A stretch of 52,459 bases of DNA from positions 1-52,459 of the forward strand of contig JAJDNC010000073.1 in assembly GCA_022340865.1 (NCBI GenBank). The letters are read 5' to 3'. The DNA comes from Gemmatimonadota bacterium. GTDB lineage: Bacteria > Gemmatimonadota > Gemmatimonadetes > Longimicrobiales > Gaopeijiaceae. Positions 46,007 to 52,459 of the stretch are shown one piece after another (the first letter of the stretch is position 1; each line of letters starts with the position of its first letter). The notes below the pieces were generated by a model. The model saw only the letters and a list, made by a program, of their open reading frames with translations. It was not told the origin of the DNA and searched no databases. Position numbers and translations under genes: made by a program.

Positions 46007-46743
46007 TCACCCGCCCCCCCACTGGAGCTGCTTCACCTGTTCCGGACCGAAGCCGAGGGCCTTGAAGTCCATCACGCCGCCCTTGGTGTGACATGCGTTG
46101 CAGGAGAGGCCGACCTTCTGAACGCCGTGGCTCACGGAGATGTAGGACGTGCCCGGCACCTGCATGGCGGTCCAGTCACAGCTCCACTTCAGGCCCATCG
46201 CCTCGTACGGCTTCATGCCCGCATCGAGGGCGGCCTTCACGTTCCCCGCCTTGTTGTAGACCTCGCGGTTGGGGGCGAGGAGCAGCGGGAACTGCGCCAT
46301 CGCGGGGTCGTCCTTGAGAAAGGCCATGCCCGGCGCCTGCCACATCTTGAGCTTCTTGTCGAAGAGCATGACCTGCGTGAGCGCACGCACGGGGTAGATC
46401 TTCGCGCCGGGCGTGTTCATCGTGGCCGTCTCGAAGGCCATCCAGCTCTGGGCGTCCTTCCGGCCCGCCTTGTTCGGAACCCGCCAGATTGAAGGACGGA
46501 TGACCCATCCTGATCGTGTCGGTGGGGACGTACAGGGCCGGATTGACGGGGATGCTGTCGCACTTCGACAGCTCGCTGACCGCTCCGTGGATGTCGTCCC
46601 TCACCGGCTGGCCCCCGTTCTCGTAGGCGGTGCCACTTACCTGGCGGATATGACATGTTTCGCACGCGAGCTTGGTGGCGTGCTGGTTGAGGGCTTCGCC
46701 CTGGGCTTTTTCCCTACTTTGCGGGAGCGGGTCGGCCGGAAGG
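46007..46743 (-). pseudogene. Multiheme c-type cytochrome remnant, truncated and frameshifted
   Basis: Two frames together encode the end of a multiheme cytochrome. The upstream frame reads ALNQHATKLACETCHIRQ through MGHPSFNLAGS, giving heme motif CETCH. Near base 46479 the homology jumps to another frame, NKAGRKDAQSWMAFETATMN, which runs to the second motif CNACH and FKALGFGPEQVKQL. Removing one G at that point restores GSNKAGRKDAQSW. There is no start codon or signal peptide upstream. The sequence begins directly after the permease stop, so the front of a normally longer protein with more hemes is missing. It is most likely a decaying gene; a sequencing indel would explain the shift but not the truncation. 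Confidence 0.8.
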
Positions 46744-46756
46744 CCTCGTCTGCGGG

Positions 46757-47923
46757 TCAGGAGCGGTGATGGTGCTCGTGGGCGTGGCCGTCGCCCCCCT
46801 CCATCGAGCGCATCATCGCCGGTCCCCCGGTGCGGCGATAGCGGATGTACAGCCACCCGGCGAGCACGAGGGCCAGAATGTTGAGCACCGTCGTGTAGTT
46901 CAGCGAGAACGCGGCCTGGCCGACGTTGGCGTGGCGCGCGGCGGGGATCCAGCCCAAGGCCCCGAAGAGGCCTTCCACGGCCAAGGCGGCGAGAACCATG
47001 GCCACGTAGAACGTTCCCAGCAGGAAGAGGCTCGTGCCCCGGCCGTAGTACTTCCGGTAGATGTTCAGGATGGGCACGATGATGAGGTCGCCGAAGATGA
47101 AGGCGACGACCCCGCCGAAGCTGATCCCGCCGTTCCAGAGCACCGCCGCCAGAGGCACGTTGCCGATGGAGCAGGTGAAGGAGGCCACGGCGATGAGCGG
47201 CCCGACGACGGGCCCCCACAACCTGGAGAGGACCGGGTCGTTGGAGAGGAAGGCCGCGCGCCAGAAGGTGCCGGGCACCAGGGCACCGAGGGTGCCGGAG
47301 ATGAGCAGCCCGACGGCTATGTCCTTCCACAGCATCGACCAGTTCATGGCGAAGAAGTGGCTGATGGCCGTCCATCCTTCGCCCGAGGAGAGGCGTTGGC
47401 GCCAGCTCCCCCGCTTCGCCATGGTCGCCATGCCCGCATGGCCCTCCATCCTGCCCCGGAGTCCCCTCTCGGCCTGCCGGCGCGCACCCTCCACCATCCC
47501 GGGACGCAGGATCAGCCGGAAGAGGACCACGAGGATCGCGATCATCAGCGGACCTCCGACGAACTCCGCCGCGGCGAAGCTCCATCCCATGAGGGCCACG
47601 AGGAGCACCCCCAGCTCGATGACCAGGTTCGTGGAGGCGAACTGGAACACCATCGAGGCCGTGAAGTCGCCACCCTTGCGGAAGATGGAGCGGGCGATGG
47701 CCACCGCGGCATAGGAGCACGACGACGAGGCCGCGCCCAGCAGCGAGGCGCGCGCGATGGACCTCGGTGAGCTGTCCGGGAGGAGGCGCTGCAGCTCGGC
47801 CTTCGAGACCAACACGTCCACCACCGCGGACAACGCGAAGCCCAGGATCAGCCCCCACAGGATCTCCCACCCCATGGCGGCAGTGAGGTGGAGGGCTCGG
47901 TAGACGGCGTTCAGGAGGAGCAA
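46757..47923 (-). CDS. COG0701/DUF318-type permease (ArsP-like), His-tailed
   Basis: The 388-residue product starts at TTG 47923 with GGGGAAG upstream; ATG 47875 is another possibility. It has about eight membrane segments, with the family marks ASLLGAASSSCSYAAVAIARSIFRKGGDF is the conserved first block and VASFTCSIGNVPLAAVLW the second, each holding an invariant Cys. A large cytoplasmic loop (about 150-180) separates the halves. The tail GDGHAHEHHHRS is His-rich. Relatives export methylarsenicals (ArsP) or are linked to mercury and other metals; here the substrate is unknown but the context is Cu/Ag-type resistance. It follows the anchored Spy-like gene by 37 bp. Confidence 0.9.
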   Translation of the reverse strand: MLLLNAVYRALHLTAAMGWEILWGLILGFALSAVVDVLVSKAELQRLLPDSSPRSIARASLLGAASSSCSYAAVAIARSIFRKGGDFTASMVFQFASTNLVIELGVLLVALMGWSFAAAEFVGGPLMIAILVVLFRLILRPGMVEGARRQAERGLRGRMEGHAGMATMAKRGSWRQRLSSGEGWTAISHFFAMNWSMLWKDIAVGLLISGTLGALVPGTFWRAAFLSNDPVLSRLWGPVVGPLIAVASFTCSIGNVPLAAVLWNGGISFGGVVAFIFGDLIIVPILNIYRKYYGRGTSLFLLGTFYVAMVLAALAVEGLFGALGWIPAARHANVGQAAFSLNYTTVLNILALVLAGWLYIRYRRTGGPAMMRSMEGGDGHAHEHHHRS

Positions 47924-47960
47924 CGACTTCCCCTGCCGTTGATTGAGAACGACGCCGCGA

Positions 47961-48536
47961 TCAACCTCCGGTGTCGCGTCGCATCATGCCGGGTCCCATC
48001 ATACGCCCACGACCGCTGTCGGGCACCTGCATCATGCCCGGGCCCCTCATGCCGCGGCGGCCTCCGCGGGGCGCTCCGAGCGTGTCCGCCGTGCCGGGCA
48101 TGCCTCCTCGCCCACCCCGGGGACCCATCATGCGGCCCCGCCCCATCATGCCGCCGCCCATCTCCCTCATCATCTGGGCGTGACGCTGCTCCATCCACTG
48201 CCGGAACGCCGCGCGCCGGTCCGGAGGCAGGGCTTCCTCGAGACGCCGGCGCCCCTCCACGGAGACACTGCGCAGGGAATCGGCTCCCGCCTGGGCGGCC
48301 TCGCTCACCACGGTCTGCAGGCTGTCCAGCACCGAGCGCACGCGGGCGCCCTGGGCCGGATCGAGGTTCAGGGCGGAGCTCAGGCCCGCCACCGTGAGGG
48401 GCTCCGCCGCCTCGGCGGCGGGCACGCCGCGCAGCCACATACGGTCTCCGGCCACGCCTGCCACGGCTCCCAGAAGGAAGAGGAGGGCCGCCGCCAGCGC
48501 CGCCTTCCACGTGGGGTCCGTCCTGGGCGTCCTCAT
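47961..48536 (-). CDS. Membrane-anchored Spy/CpxP/CnrX-like metal-sensor candidate
   Basis: The 191-residue product has one N-terminal membrane helix (AALAAALLFLLGAVAGVAG). A helical domain follows: LTVAGLSSALNLDPAQGARVRSVLDSLQ, then SLRSVSVEGRRRLEEALPPDRRAAFRQWMEQR. The pattern is that of the heavy-metal-resistance family (Spy, CpxP, ZraP, CnrX), with ALPPDRRAAFRQWM as the LTxxQ-like motif. The last 60 residues are Met/Gly/Arg-rich (MMREMGGGMMGRGRMMG, GPGMMQVPD). It overlaps the anti-sigma gene by ATGA and probably senses periplasmic metal and releases the sigma factor through it, as CnrX does (inference by analogy). Confidence 0.85.
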   Translation of the reverse strand: MRTPRTDPTWKAALAAALLFLLGAVAGVAGDRMWLRGVPAAEAAEPLTVAGLSSALNLDPAQGARVRSVLDSLQTVVSEAAQAGADSLRSVSVEGRRRLEEALPPDRRAAFRQWMEQRHAQMMREMGGGMMGRGRMMGPRGGRGGMPGTADTLGAPRGGRRGMRGPGMMQVPDSGRGRMMGPGMMRRDTGG

Positions 48537-48958
48537 CGCTCACCTCCGGTCCTCTGTGCCGCGTTCTCGAGGGCGAGGATCGCGAGGGTCGGGTCGGCCG
48601 CGACGCCCGCGCCCTCCCACAGGGCCGCGGGCTCCCCCTCGCCCACGACGGCGCCGAGCACCACGGCGCGGGGGTCCGGCGCCCCGGCGTGCTCGCCGCT
48701 CAACACCAGGGCCACGACGGCGGACGCGGCCAGGGCGAAGGCCCCGGCGGTCGCCATGCGCCACCTCGCCCCCAGCGCGTCCAGCCAGGAGATCGACCTC
48801 CGAGGCACGGTCCGATGTGCCGCCAGGGCGGGGGTGGCCTCGGCCATGAGCGTCCGAAGGCGCCCCTCCCAGTATTCGGCGTCCTCCTCCGGAGGCACCG
48901 GGGACTCCGGCAGCCACTTCCTCGGAAGCGGGTCGGGCAAGTCGTCTCTGGTCGTCAT
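48533..48958 (-). CDS. Single-pass membrane anti-sigma factor candidate (CnrY-like)
   Basis: The 141-residue product has a cytoplasmic N-terminal half (PLPRKWLPESPVPPEEDAEYWEGRLRTLMAEATPALAA). One membrane helix follows (MATAGAFALAASAVVALVL) and then a periplasmic tail of about 55 residues. It has no zinc-binding His-x3-Cys-x2-Cys motif, so it is not a zinc-type anti-sigma factor. Its start overlaps the sigma-factor stop and its stop overlaps the Spy-like start, both as ATGA. That position and topology make it the probable partner holding the ECF sigma factor at the membrane; sequence alone does not prove it. Confidence 0.78.
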   Translation of the reverse strand: MTTRDDLPDPLPRKWLPESPVPPEEDAEYWEGRLRTLMAEATPALAAHRTVPRRSISWLDALGARWRMATAGAFALAASAVVALVLSGEHAGAPDPRAVVLGAVVGEGEPAALWEGAGVAADPTLAILALENAAQRTGGER

Positions 48959-49581
48959 CTCGTCTTCCTCGGATCTTCCTCGTCGTTCTCCGTCAGCAGG
49001 GGCGCCAGCCGAGCTCGCAGCCGACGCCTGGCGTGGTACAGATGGGCCCGTACCGCGCCGGCGGTGAGTCCCATGAGGCGCGCGACTTCCGTGGGGGTGT
49101 AGCCTTCCACGTCGGCCAGGCGGAATGCCGTTCTCCGCTGCTCGGGGAGGTCGTCGATGGCCACGGCCAGGAGCCTCCGCAGCTCCGCGCGCTCCACTCC
49201 CGACGCCGGCGAGGAACCCTGGTCGGCGACGGATTCCTCCACCGCGGTGACGGAAGCCGCCCGATGCCGCGACTGCCACTTGAGGCGATTGCGCGCCACG
49301 TTTCGGGCGATCTGATAGAGCCAGGGGGCGAAGGGGCGCCTCGCGTCGAAGGTGCGTATGGACTCCAGCGCCCGCAGGAACGTCTCCTGGGCGGCGTCCT
49401 CGACGTCGGCCCGCTCCCGGAGGAACGACGCCGCCACGGCATGCACGGGGCGCAGGTACCTTCGGGCCAGGAGCTCGAAGGCCTCCCGGTCGCCCTCCTG
49501 CACCCTCCGGGCGAGCACGCCGTCCGGCGGCCCGCCGGCGCCATCCTCGACATCACCCTTCGTCTCCTGGCTGGGGCCCAT
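48955..49581 (-). CDS. ECF-type RNA polymerase sigma factor
   Basis: The 208-residue product has sigma region 2 (GDREAFELLARRYLRPVHAVA, DVEDAAQETFLRALESIRTFD, PFAPWLYQIARNVARNRLK) and region 4 (DDLPEQRRTAFRLADVEGYTPTEVARLMGLT, AVRAHLYHARRRLRARL). The linker between (ESVADQGSSPASG) is typical of ECF factors. The ribosome site is GGAG four bases before ATG 49581. It heads the coupled sigma/anti-sigma/Spy-like set and lies 127 bp after the Met-rich Spy-like gene on the same strand. Its regulon probably includes this cluster. I could not identify a -35 AAC-type autoregulated promoter with confidence. Confidence 0.95.
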   Translation of the reverse strand: MGPSQETKGDVEDGAGGPPDGVLARRVQEGDREAFELLARRYLRPVHAVAASFLRERADVEDAAQETFLRALESIRTFDARRPFAPWLYQIARNVARNRLKWQSRHRAASVTAVEESVADQGSSPASGVERAELRRLLAVAIDDLPEQRRTAFRLADVEGYTPTEVARLMGLTAGAVRAHLYHARRRLRARLAPLLTENDEEDPRKTR

Positions 49582-49708
49582 CGTTCTCCGGGGAGTTCCG
49601 TAGCGGGGCCGCCCCGCGCCGGCCTCCCCAGGGGTCTCCTGCGGGACCGGCGCGGGATGCGGATCTCAGGCGTCGCCGCCTGGGGGATCCATCATGCGGC
49701 GGACCTCC

Positions 49709-50326
49709 TCAGCGGTCCACCCCGGACGTGTCCGGCACGGCGCCCTGGTAGCCGCGGCCCATGTAGCCGCCCATATAGCCATTGCCCATGTAGGAACCCA
49801 TACGGCCTCCCCGCATGTGGCCGCGCATGGCGCCGCCACCTCTGCGTCCGCCCATGTGGGGGCCCATGCCCCCGCGACCCATGTAGCCGTGCATGTAAGG
49901 GCCCATGCCTGCGCCACCCATGTAACCGCGCATGTACGCGCCCCCCATCGGGACACCCATGCCCCCACGACCCATGTAGCCGGGCCCCGCCCCGGGTCCC
50001 CCGCCCCAGGCCTGGCCGATTGCGACCTGCAGGCCGTGCTGCTGCTCGGGCGTGAGGATCTGGGCGAGGCTGTCATGGAGGCTCAGGAACTCGTTCCGGA
50101 GGTCGGCGTTCTGCCGGCGGATCTGGTCCCGGCGCTGCAGGAGCGCGTTCAGTTCCTTGATCCGCGGGGCGATCCGGGCCTTCGCGCTGGCCGAGAGGCC
50201 CAGCTGGCTCGCCAGGGTGTCCACGTTCAGCCCGGGAGGGGTCTGCTGCCGAACGGCGGCCACCCCTCCGAAGAACACCAATGCGGCACCGGCGGCCGCC
50301 GTCGTTATCGTTCCCAGCTTCCTCAT
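49709..50326 (-). CDS. Secreted Spy/CpxP-like protein with Met/Gly/Tyr-rich tail
   Basis: The 205-residue product has a signal peptide (TITTAAAGAALVFFGGVAA). The helical domain has LASQLGLSASAKARIAPRIKELNALLQ, then LRNEFLSLHDSLAQILTPEQQHGLQ with the LTxxQ motif of Spy/CpxP proteins. After it, about 90 residues are made of GYMG, GGMG, YMHGYMG and MGRGGMG units, a Met- and Tyr-rich tail that could bind Cu(I) or Ag(I). The start has GGAG seven bases upstream. It is the first gene of the minus-strand metal run and ends 127 bp before the sigma gene. A short hairpin (CAGGCG/CGCCTG, 49667-49682) follows without a T run. Confidence 0.85.
   Translation of the reverse strand: MRKLGTITTAAAGAALVFFGGVAAVRQQTPPGLNVDTLASQLGLSASAKARIAPRIKELNALLQRRDQIRRQNADLRNEFLSLHDSLAQILTPEQQHGLQVAIGQAWGGGPGAGPGYMGRGGMGVPMGGAYMRGYMGGAGMGPYMHGYMGRGGMGPHMGGRRGGGAMRGHMRGGRMGSYMGNGYMGGYMGRGYQGAVPDTSGVDR
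49730..49990 (-). repeat. Degenerate coding repeats for the Met/Gly/Tyr tail of the Spy-like protein
   Basis: On the plus strand the motif CCCATGTAGCC and variants (CCCATGTAACC, CCCATGTAGG) recur about nine times, irregularly spaced. They code on the minus strand for GYMG-type units. Spacing is uneven and the reading frame is preserved, so these are protein-coding repeats and not a CRISPR or regulatory array. Confidence 0.7.
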
Positions 50327-50672
50327 CGTTCTCTCCTCTGTGTTCCCCGTCCGGCCTTGCCGTCCGGTCTCGTCGTTTCGCTCTCACTTCTCCCTACAAC
50401 CGAGCGTCGCCAGCGTTTAACCGGGCGAGCTCCGCCGGCGTCCGGCGGGCGAGTCCCGCGACTCTCGACGGGTCGGTGTCGGGGACGGGGTTCCCGTCCG
50501 GGGCGGAGGTCGCCGAGCGGCAGACATGGCGCGCGCGAGGCATCCGGCGTGACTCGCGGAGCCGTGCCGACCCCACCGGCACGGAGCGCATCGGGCCTTC
50601 GCGGGTAACGCTGGGAGCGCTCACGGGTACCGTCGGAGACCACGGCCACTGCCTGCTCTCGGGAGCCTCTTC
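50327..50672. other. 346-bp intergenic region between divergent genes
   Basis: This region separates the minus-strand Spy-like gene from the plus-strand FAD reductase. It must hold both promoters, but I see no convincing -35/-10 pair, no phased TTCATC box and no plausible coding frame. Short runs around 50385-50405 are relatively AT-rich and could be the promoter for the Spy-like gene. Confidence 0.5.
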
Positions 50673-51848
50673 ATGGAGCACCGTGCGGACATCGGAATCG
50701 TCGGAGCGGGACCGGCGGGTGCCCGTGCCGCGGAGCTGCTGGCGGCGAAAGACGTCGGCGTGGTGCTCCTGGACCCGAAGGCGCCGTGGGAGAAGCCGTG
50801 TGGCGGGGGGTTGACGGCCCACGCCTTCCGGGAGATTCCGGAGCTCGCGGAGCTCGAGTCCGTGGCGCGGGTGGTGACCTCCGTGCGCGTCGAGACGAGT
50901 CCCGAGGACGGCTTCAGCATCCCCCTCGATCACCCGATCTGGATGGTCCCCCGCCGGACGCTGGCGCGGTGGCAGCTGGACCGGGCGCTGCGGGCGGGTG
51001 CCGAGCATCTGAGCGTCAGGGTCAGGGATGCGCGTCGAGCCCACGGTGCATGGTGTCTGGACACCTCGGACGGCGAGCTGCTCGTGCCCTTCCTGGTGGG
51101 GGCGGACGGCGCCGCGAGCCTCGTTCGACGGGTGGCTGCGCCCGGGTTCGACGTCGAGCTGGCCCCCACCCGGGTGGCGTACCCCGACGGATCGGGCCCC
51201 TACCCGGACGCCGTGATCCTGAAGTTCTACCCCGGTGTCTCGGGCTACCTGTGGGATTTCCCGCGGCCGAGCCATCGCTCGGTGGGCGTGGTGATTCCCA
51301 ACCGGACGTGGCGGCGACCCCGGATGGACGGGGAGATCGACGAGTACCGCATGTCCAGCGACGGACGCACCTCCACGGGAGTGCAGCGCGCCGGTGCCGT
51401 CATCGGCACCGCCCAGCTCGGCCATGGCGACTACTCGGCCATCGCGGGCCCCGACTTCGTCCTCCTGGGGGATGCGGCGGGCTTCGCCGACCCGTTCACC
51501 GGCGAGGGGATCCAGAACGCGCTGCGCTCCGCCGATCTGTTCGCCCGCGCCTTCACCTCCGGCGATCCCGCCGCCTATCCGCAGCTCGCCAGGCGCGCCT
51601 TCGAGTGGGAGTTCCGGATCGGACGGCTGTTGCGGCGGGTGCTGTTCGACAGCGGGGCGGGGCACCGCCTGGTCAGGGGCAGCCTCGAGTCGAAAGGGTG
51701 GTGCGCCCTGGCGACGGCGATCCTGAACGGGATGAACGAGCACGACGGGCGGGTCATGGGGCTGGTCACCCGATGGGCCCGGACCTACCGGGCCTTGCGC
51801 AGCGTACCCGGGCCTCCCCGGAGGACCCGCGTGCCGGCCACGCCGTAG
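50673..51848 (+). CDS. FAD-dependent geranylgeranyl-reductase-family oxidoreductase
   Basis: The 391-residue product begins with a dinucleotide fold (GIVGAGPAGARAAELLAAK) and the family motif KPCGGGLTAHAF. The second flavin motif is GPDFVLLGDAAGFADPFTGEGIQNALRSA. A PYPDAVILKFYPG / GYLWDFPRP pair is typical of geranylgeranyl reductase and related halogenase-like enzymes. It probably reduces isoprenoid double bonds, for instance of a quinone or membrane lipid tail, in the cytoplasm or at the membrane; the substrate is unknown. The start has GGGAG seven bases upstream. It seems unrelated to the surrounding metal genes, though a role in quinone modification would link to respiratory function. Confidence 0.87.
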   Translation: MEHRADIGIVGAGPAGARAAELLAAKDVGVVLLDPKAPWEKPCGGGLTAHAFREIPELAELESVARVVTSVRVETSPEDGFSIPLDHPIWMVPRRTLARWQLDRALRAGAEHLSVRVRDARRAHGAWCLDTSDGELLVPFLVGADGAASLVRRVAAPGFDVELAPTRVAYPDGSGPYPDAVILKFYPGVSGYLWDFPRPSHRSVGVVIPNRTWRRPRMDGEIDEYRMSSDGRTSTGVQRAGAVIGTAQLGHGDYSAIAGPDFVLLGDAAGFADPFTGEGIQNALRSADLFARAFTSGDPAAYPQLARRAFEWEFRIGRLLRRVLFDSGAGHRLVRGSLESKGWCALATAILNGMNEHDGRVMGLVTRWARTYRALRSVPGPPRRTRVPATP

Positions 51849-51879
51849 TCTCGCACGTCGGGGCCAGGAGTGGGGGTAG

Positions 51880-51985
51880 GCAGGGACGGTCTCCATCGAC
51901 ATCGACCCCCTCGAGCCCGGCGACTACATGCTCTTCGCGCCGAACGAGACCATGCGCGGCACTCTGGTCGTCGAGGCGCGCACGG
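51880..51985 (+). pseudogene. Possible C-terminal remnant of a cupredoxin-like protein
   Basis: An open frame just after a TAG at 51877 reads TVSIDIDPLEPGDYMLF followed by APNETMRGTLVVEAR. The pattern 'G-Y-x-x-F ... N-x-x-M-R-G-T-L-x-V' resembles the last two strands of cupredoxin domains, where the Met is a copper ligand. There is no start codon, signal or ribosome site, and the front of the domain is missing. The frame happens to continue into the YHS gene. It is short, so this is a tentative reading. Confidence 0.3.
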
Positions 51986-52092
51986 GGAGGCGGAGCGCCG
52001 CCGGCCTCCCCGCCGGGAATGGAACCGGCTCCGCCGCCAACGTGTCCCACCCTGCTCGGATTCGTGAACGTGATCATGCGAAGGAGGGAATC

Positions 52093-52275
52093 ATGAAGGT
52101 CAAGGACGTGGTCTGCGGCATGGAGATCGAAGCCGAGAGCGCGGCTGGCAAGTCGGAGTACCAGGGCCGGACGTATTACTTCTGCGGGCTCGGGTGCAAG
52201 GCGGCCTTCGACAAGGAGCCCGCCCGGTACGCGGCCGGCCACGACGGAGGATCGGAAGGGCACCACCACCACTGA
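52093..52275 (+). CDS. YHS-domain protein with His tail
   Basis: The 60-residue product starts at ATG 52093, with AAGGAGG five bases upstream. It contains the YHS motifs VKDVVCGMEIE, YQGRTYYFCGLGCKAAFDKEPARY, with three Cys in the arrangement CGM ... CGLGC. It ends in a His run (EGHHHH). YHS domains bind metal and are found alone or fused to copper P-type ATPases. A free, His-tailed one in this island is probably a copper-binding or chaperone-like cytoplasmic protein (inference). The third phased repeat box lies between it and the next gene. Confidence 0.92.
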   Translation: MKVKDVVCGMEIEAESAAGKSEYQGRTYYFCGLGCKAAFDKEPARYAAGHDGGSEGHHHH

Positions 52276-52304
52276 GGCCTTCGATGCCTGGGCCGGAGAG
52301 GAAG

Positions 52305-52343
52305 ATGAAGGGGGCTTCATGCGGGCTTCACCGTTCCTTCATC
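52305..52343 (+). promoter_or_regulatory. 11-bp-phased TTCATC repeat box, site 3 (upstream of the last partial gene)
   Basis: Elements at exact 11-bp steps are ATGAAG (52305), TTCATG (52316), TTCACC (52327) and TTCATC (52338). It lies 58 bp before the ATG at 52402. Because the same arrangement precedes the OmpR regulator and the tolC-cusBA operon, the gene that starts here is probably part of the same metal-responsive regulon. Confidence 0.72.
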
Positions 52344-52401
52344 CATGGCGGCTCAGGTTCCGGACGCACCCGGCCACCTCCCCTCTGCAGGAGCCTCGGA
52401 C

Positions 52402-52459
52402 ATGCTGGTGCACTGTGAGATCTGTGGCGTGGCACTCAGTGCGAAGCGTGCCGCCGCGT
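52402..52459 (+). CDS. Start of a CxxC protein, probably metal-related (3' end outside window)
   Basis: The frame opens at ATG 52402, with AGGAG eight bases upstream, and reads MLVHCEICGVALSAKRAAA to the window end. The CEIC pair so close to the start could be a metal-binding or zinc-ribbon-type motif. The phased repeat box upstream and the YHS gene before it make a copper P-type ATPase or small metal-binding protein plausible, but only 19 residues are visible. Confidence 0.6.
   Translation, partial: MLVHCEICGVALSAKRAAA

Noticed and set aside
49667..49682. Terminator after the Met-rich Spy-like gene
   Set aside because: There is a perfect 6-bp stem (CAGGCG/CGCCTG) but no T run in the direction of transcription, so it is at most an attenuator.
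49730..49990. CRISPR-like array of short direct repeats
   Set aside because: Repeat spacing is irregular, units are about 11 bp, and the frame encodes a Met/Gly/Tyr tail continuous with a Spy-like protein.
52009..52092. Fusion of the upstream fragment to the YHS protein as one longer protein
   Set aside because: The frame is open through, but the YHS ATG has its own strong AAGGAGG and the region between encodes no recognisable domain.

Overview
The window is about 52 kb of high-GC chromosomal bacterial DNA. It is densely packed with genes and shows no rRNA, tRNA, transposase, phage or CRISPR. The gene content points to Gemmatimonadota or a close relative (inference): Ser/Thr kinases fused to PD40/TolB-type propellers, a carboxypeptidase-regulatory TonB-dependent receptor, a sortilin/VPS10-type repeat protein, TolB-like/TPR proteins, a PadR regulator, and several outer-membrane and lipoprotein genes. 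Many genes overlap by ATGA or GTGA, so translational coupling is common.

Region 1 (1-33 kb) is housekeeping and envelope DNA. It starts with the end of one propeller protein and a complete kinase-propeller paralogue. A membrane protein with three winged-helix-like repeats, a MenH-like hydrolase, an ABC-F ATPase with a YjbQ protein, and an APC permease follow. Next come a TonB-dependent receptor, a VPS10 protein with a strong terminator behind it, a lipoprotein, a GspG-like protein without a pilin stem, an alginate-export-type porin, an Fpg/Nei glycosylase, and a FixH/YtkA-like secreted protein. A TPR protein diverges from a padR gene across an AT-rich palindromic region. The stretch ends with an M1 peptidase, a ChaN-like protein coupled to a two-domain VOC dioxygenase, a small barrel protein, and a coupled universal-stress/CBS pair.

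Region 2 (31.5-37.6 kb) is a signalling island. Two divergent HisKA_3-type kinases flank a short intergenic region. The minus-strand one has Tyr where the phospho-accepting His should be. The plus-strand one is canonical and overlaps a NarL-type regulator. Next comes an OmpR regulator / HAMP histidine kinase / OmpR regulator array; the two regulators are close paralogues.

Region 3 (36.7-52.4 kb) is a heavy-metal (probably Cu/Ag) resistance island. A plus-strand run encodes TolC-type channel, CusB, CusA, a PII-like protein, a SHOCT membrane protein and a Met-rich Ig-like lipoprotein. Facing it is a minus-strand run: a Met/Gly/Tyr-rich Spy-like protein, an ECF sigma factor, a membrane anti-sigma candidate, an anchored Spy/CpxP-like protein (together resembling CnrH-CnrY-CnrX), a COG0701 permease, a truncated and frameshifted multiheme cytochrome, and a small anchored protein. 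A FAD reductase, a possible cupredoxin remnant, a His-tailed YHS protein and the start of a CxxC protein close the window.

The most notable unlabelled signal is a DNA motif found three times: hexamers related to TTCATC repeated three times at exactly 11-bp intervals, with a TGAA element another 11 bp upstream. It lies in front of the second OmpR regulator, the tolC-cusBA operon, and the last partial gene. I read it as the operator of the local OmpR-type regulators.
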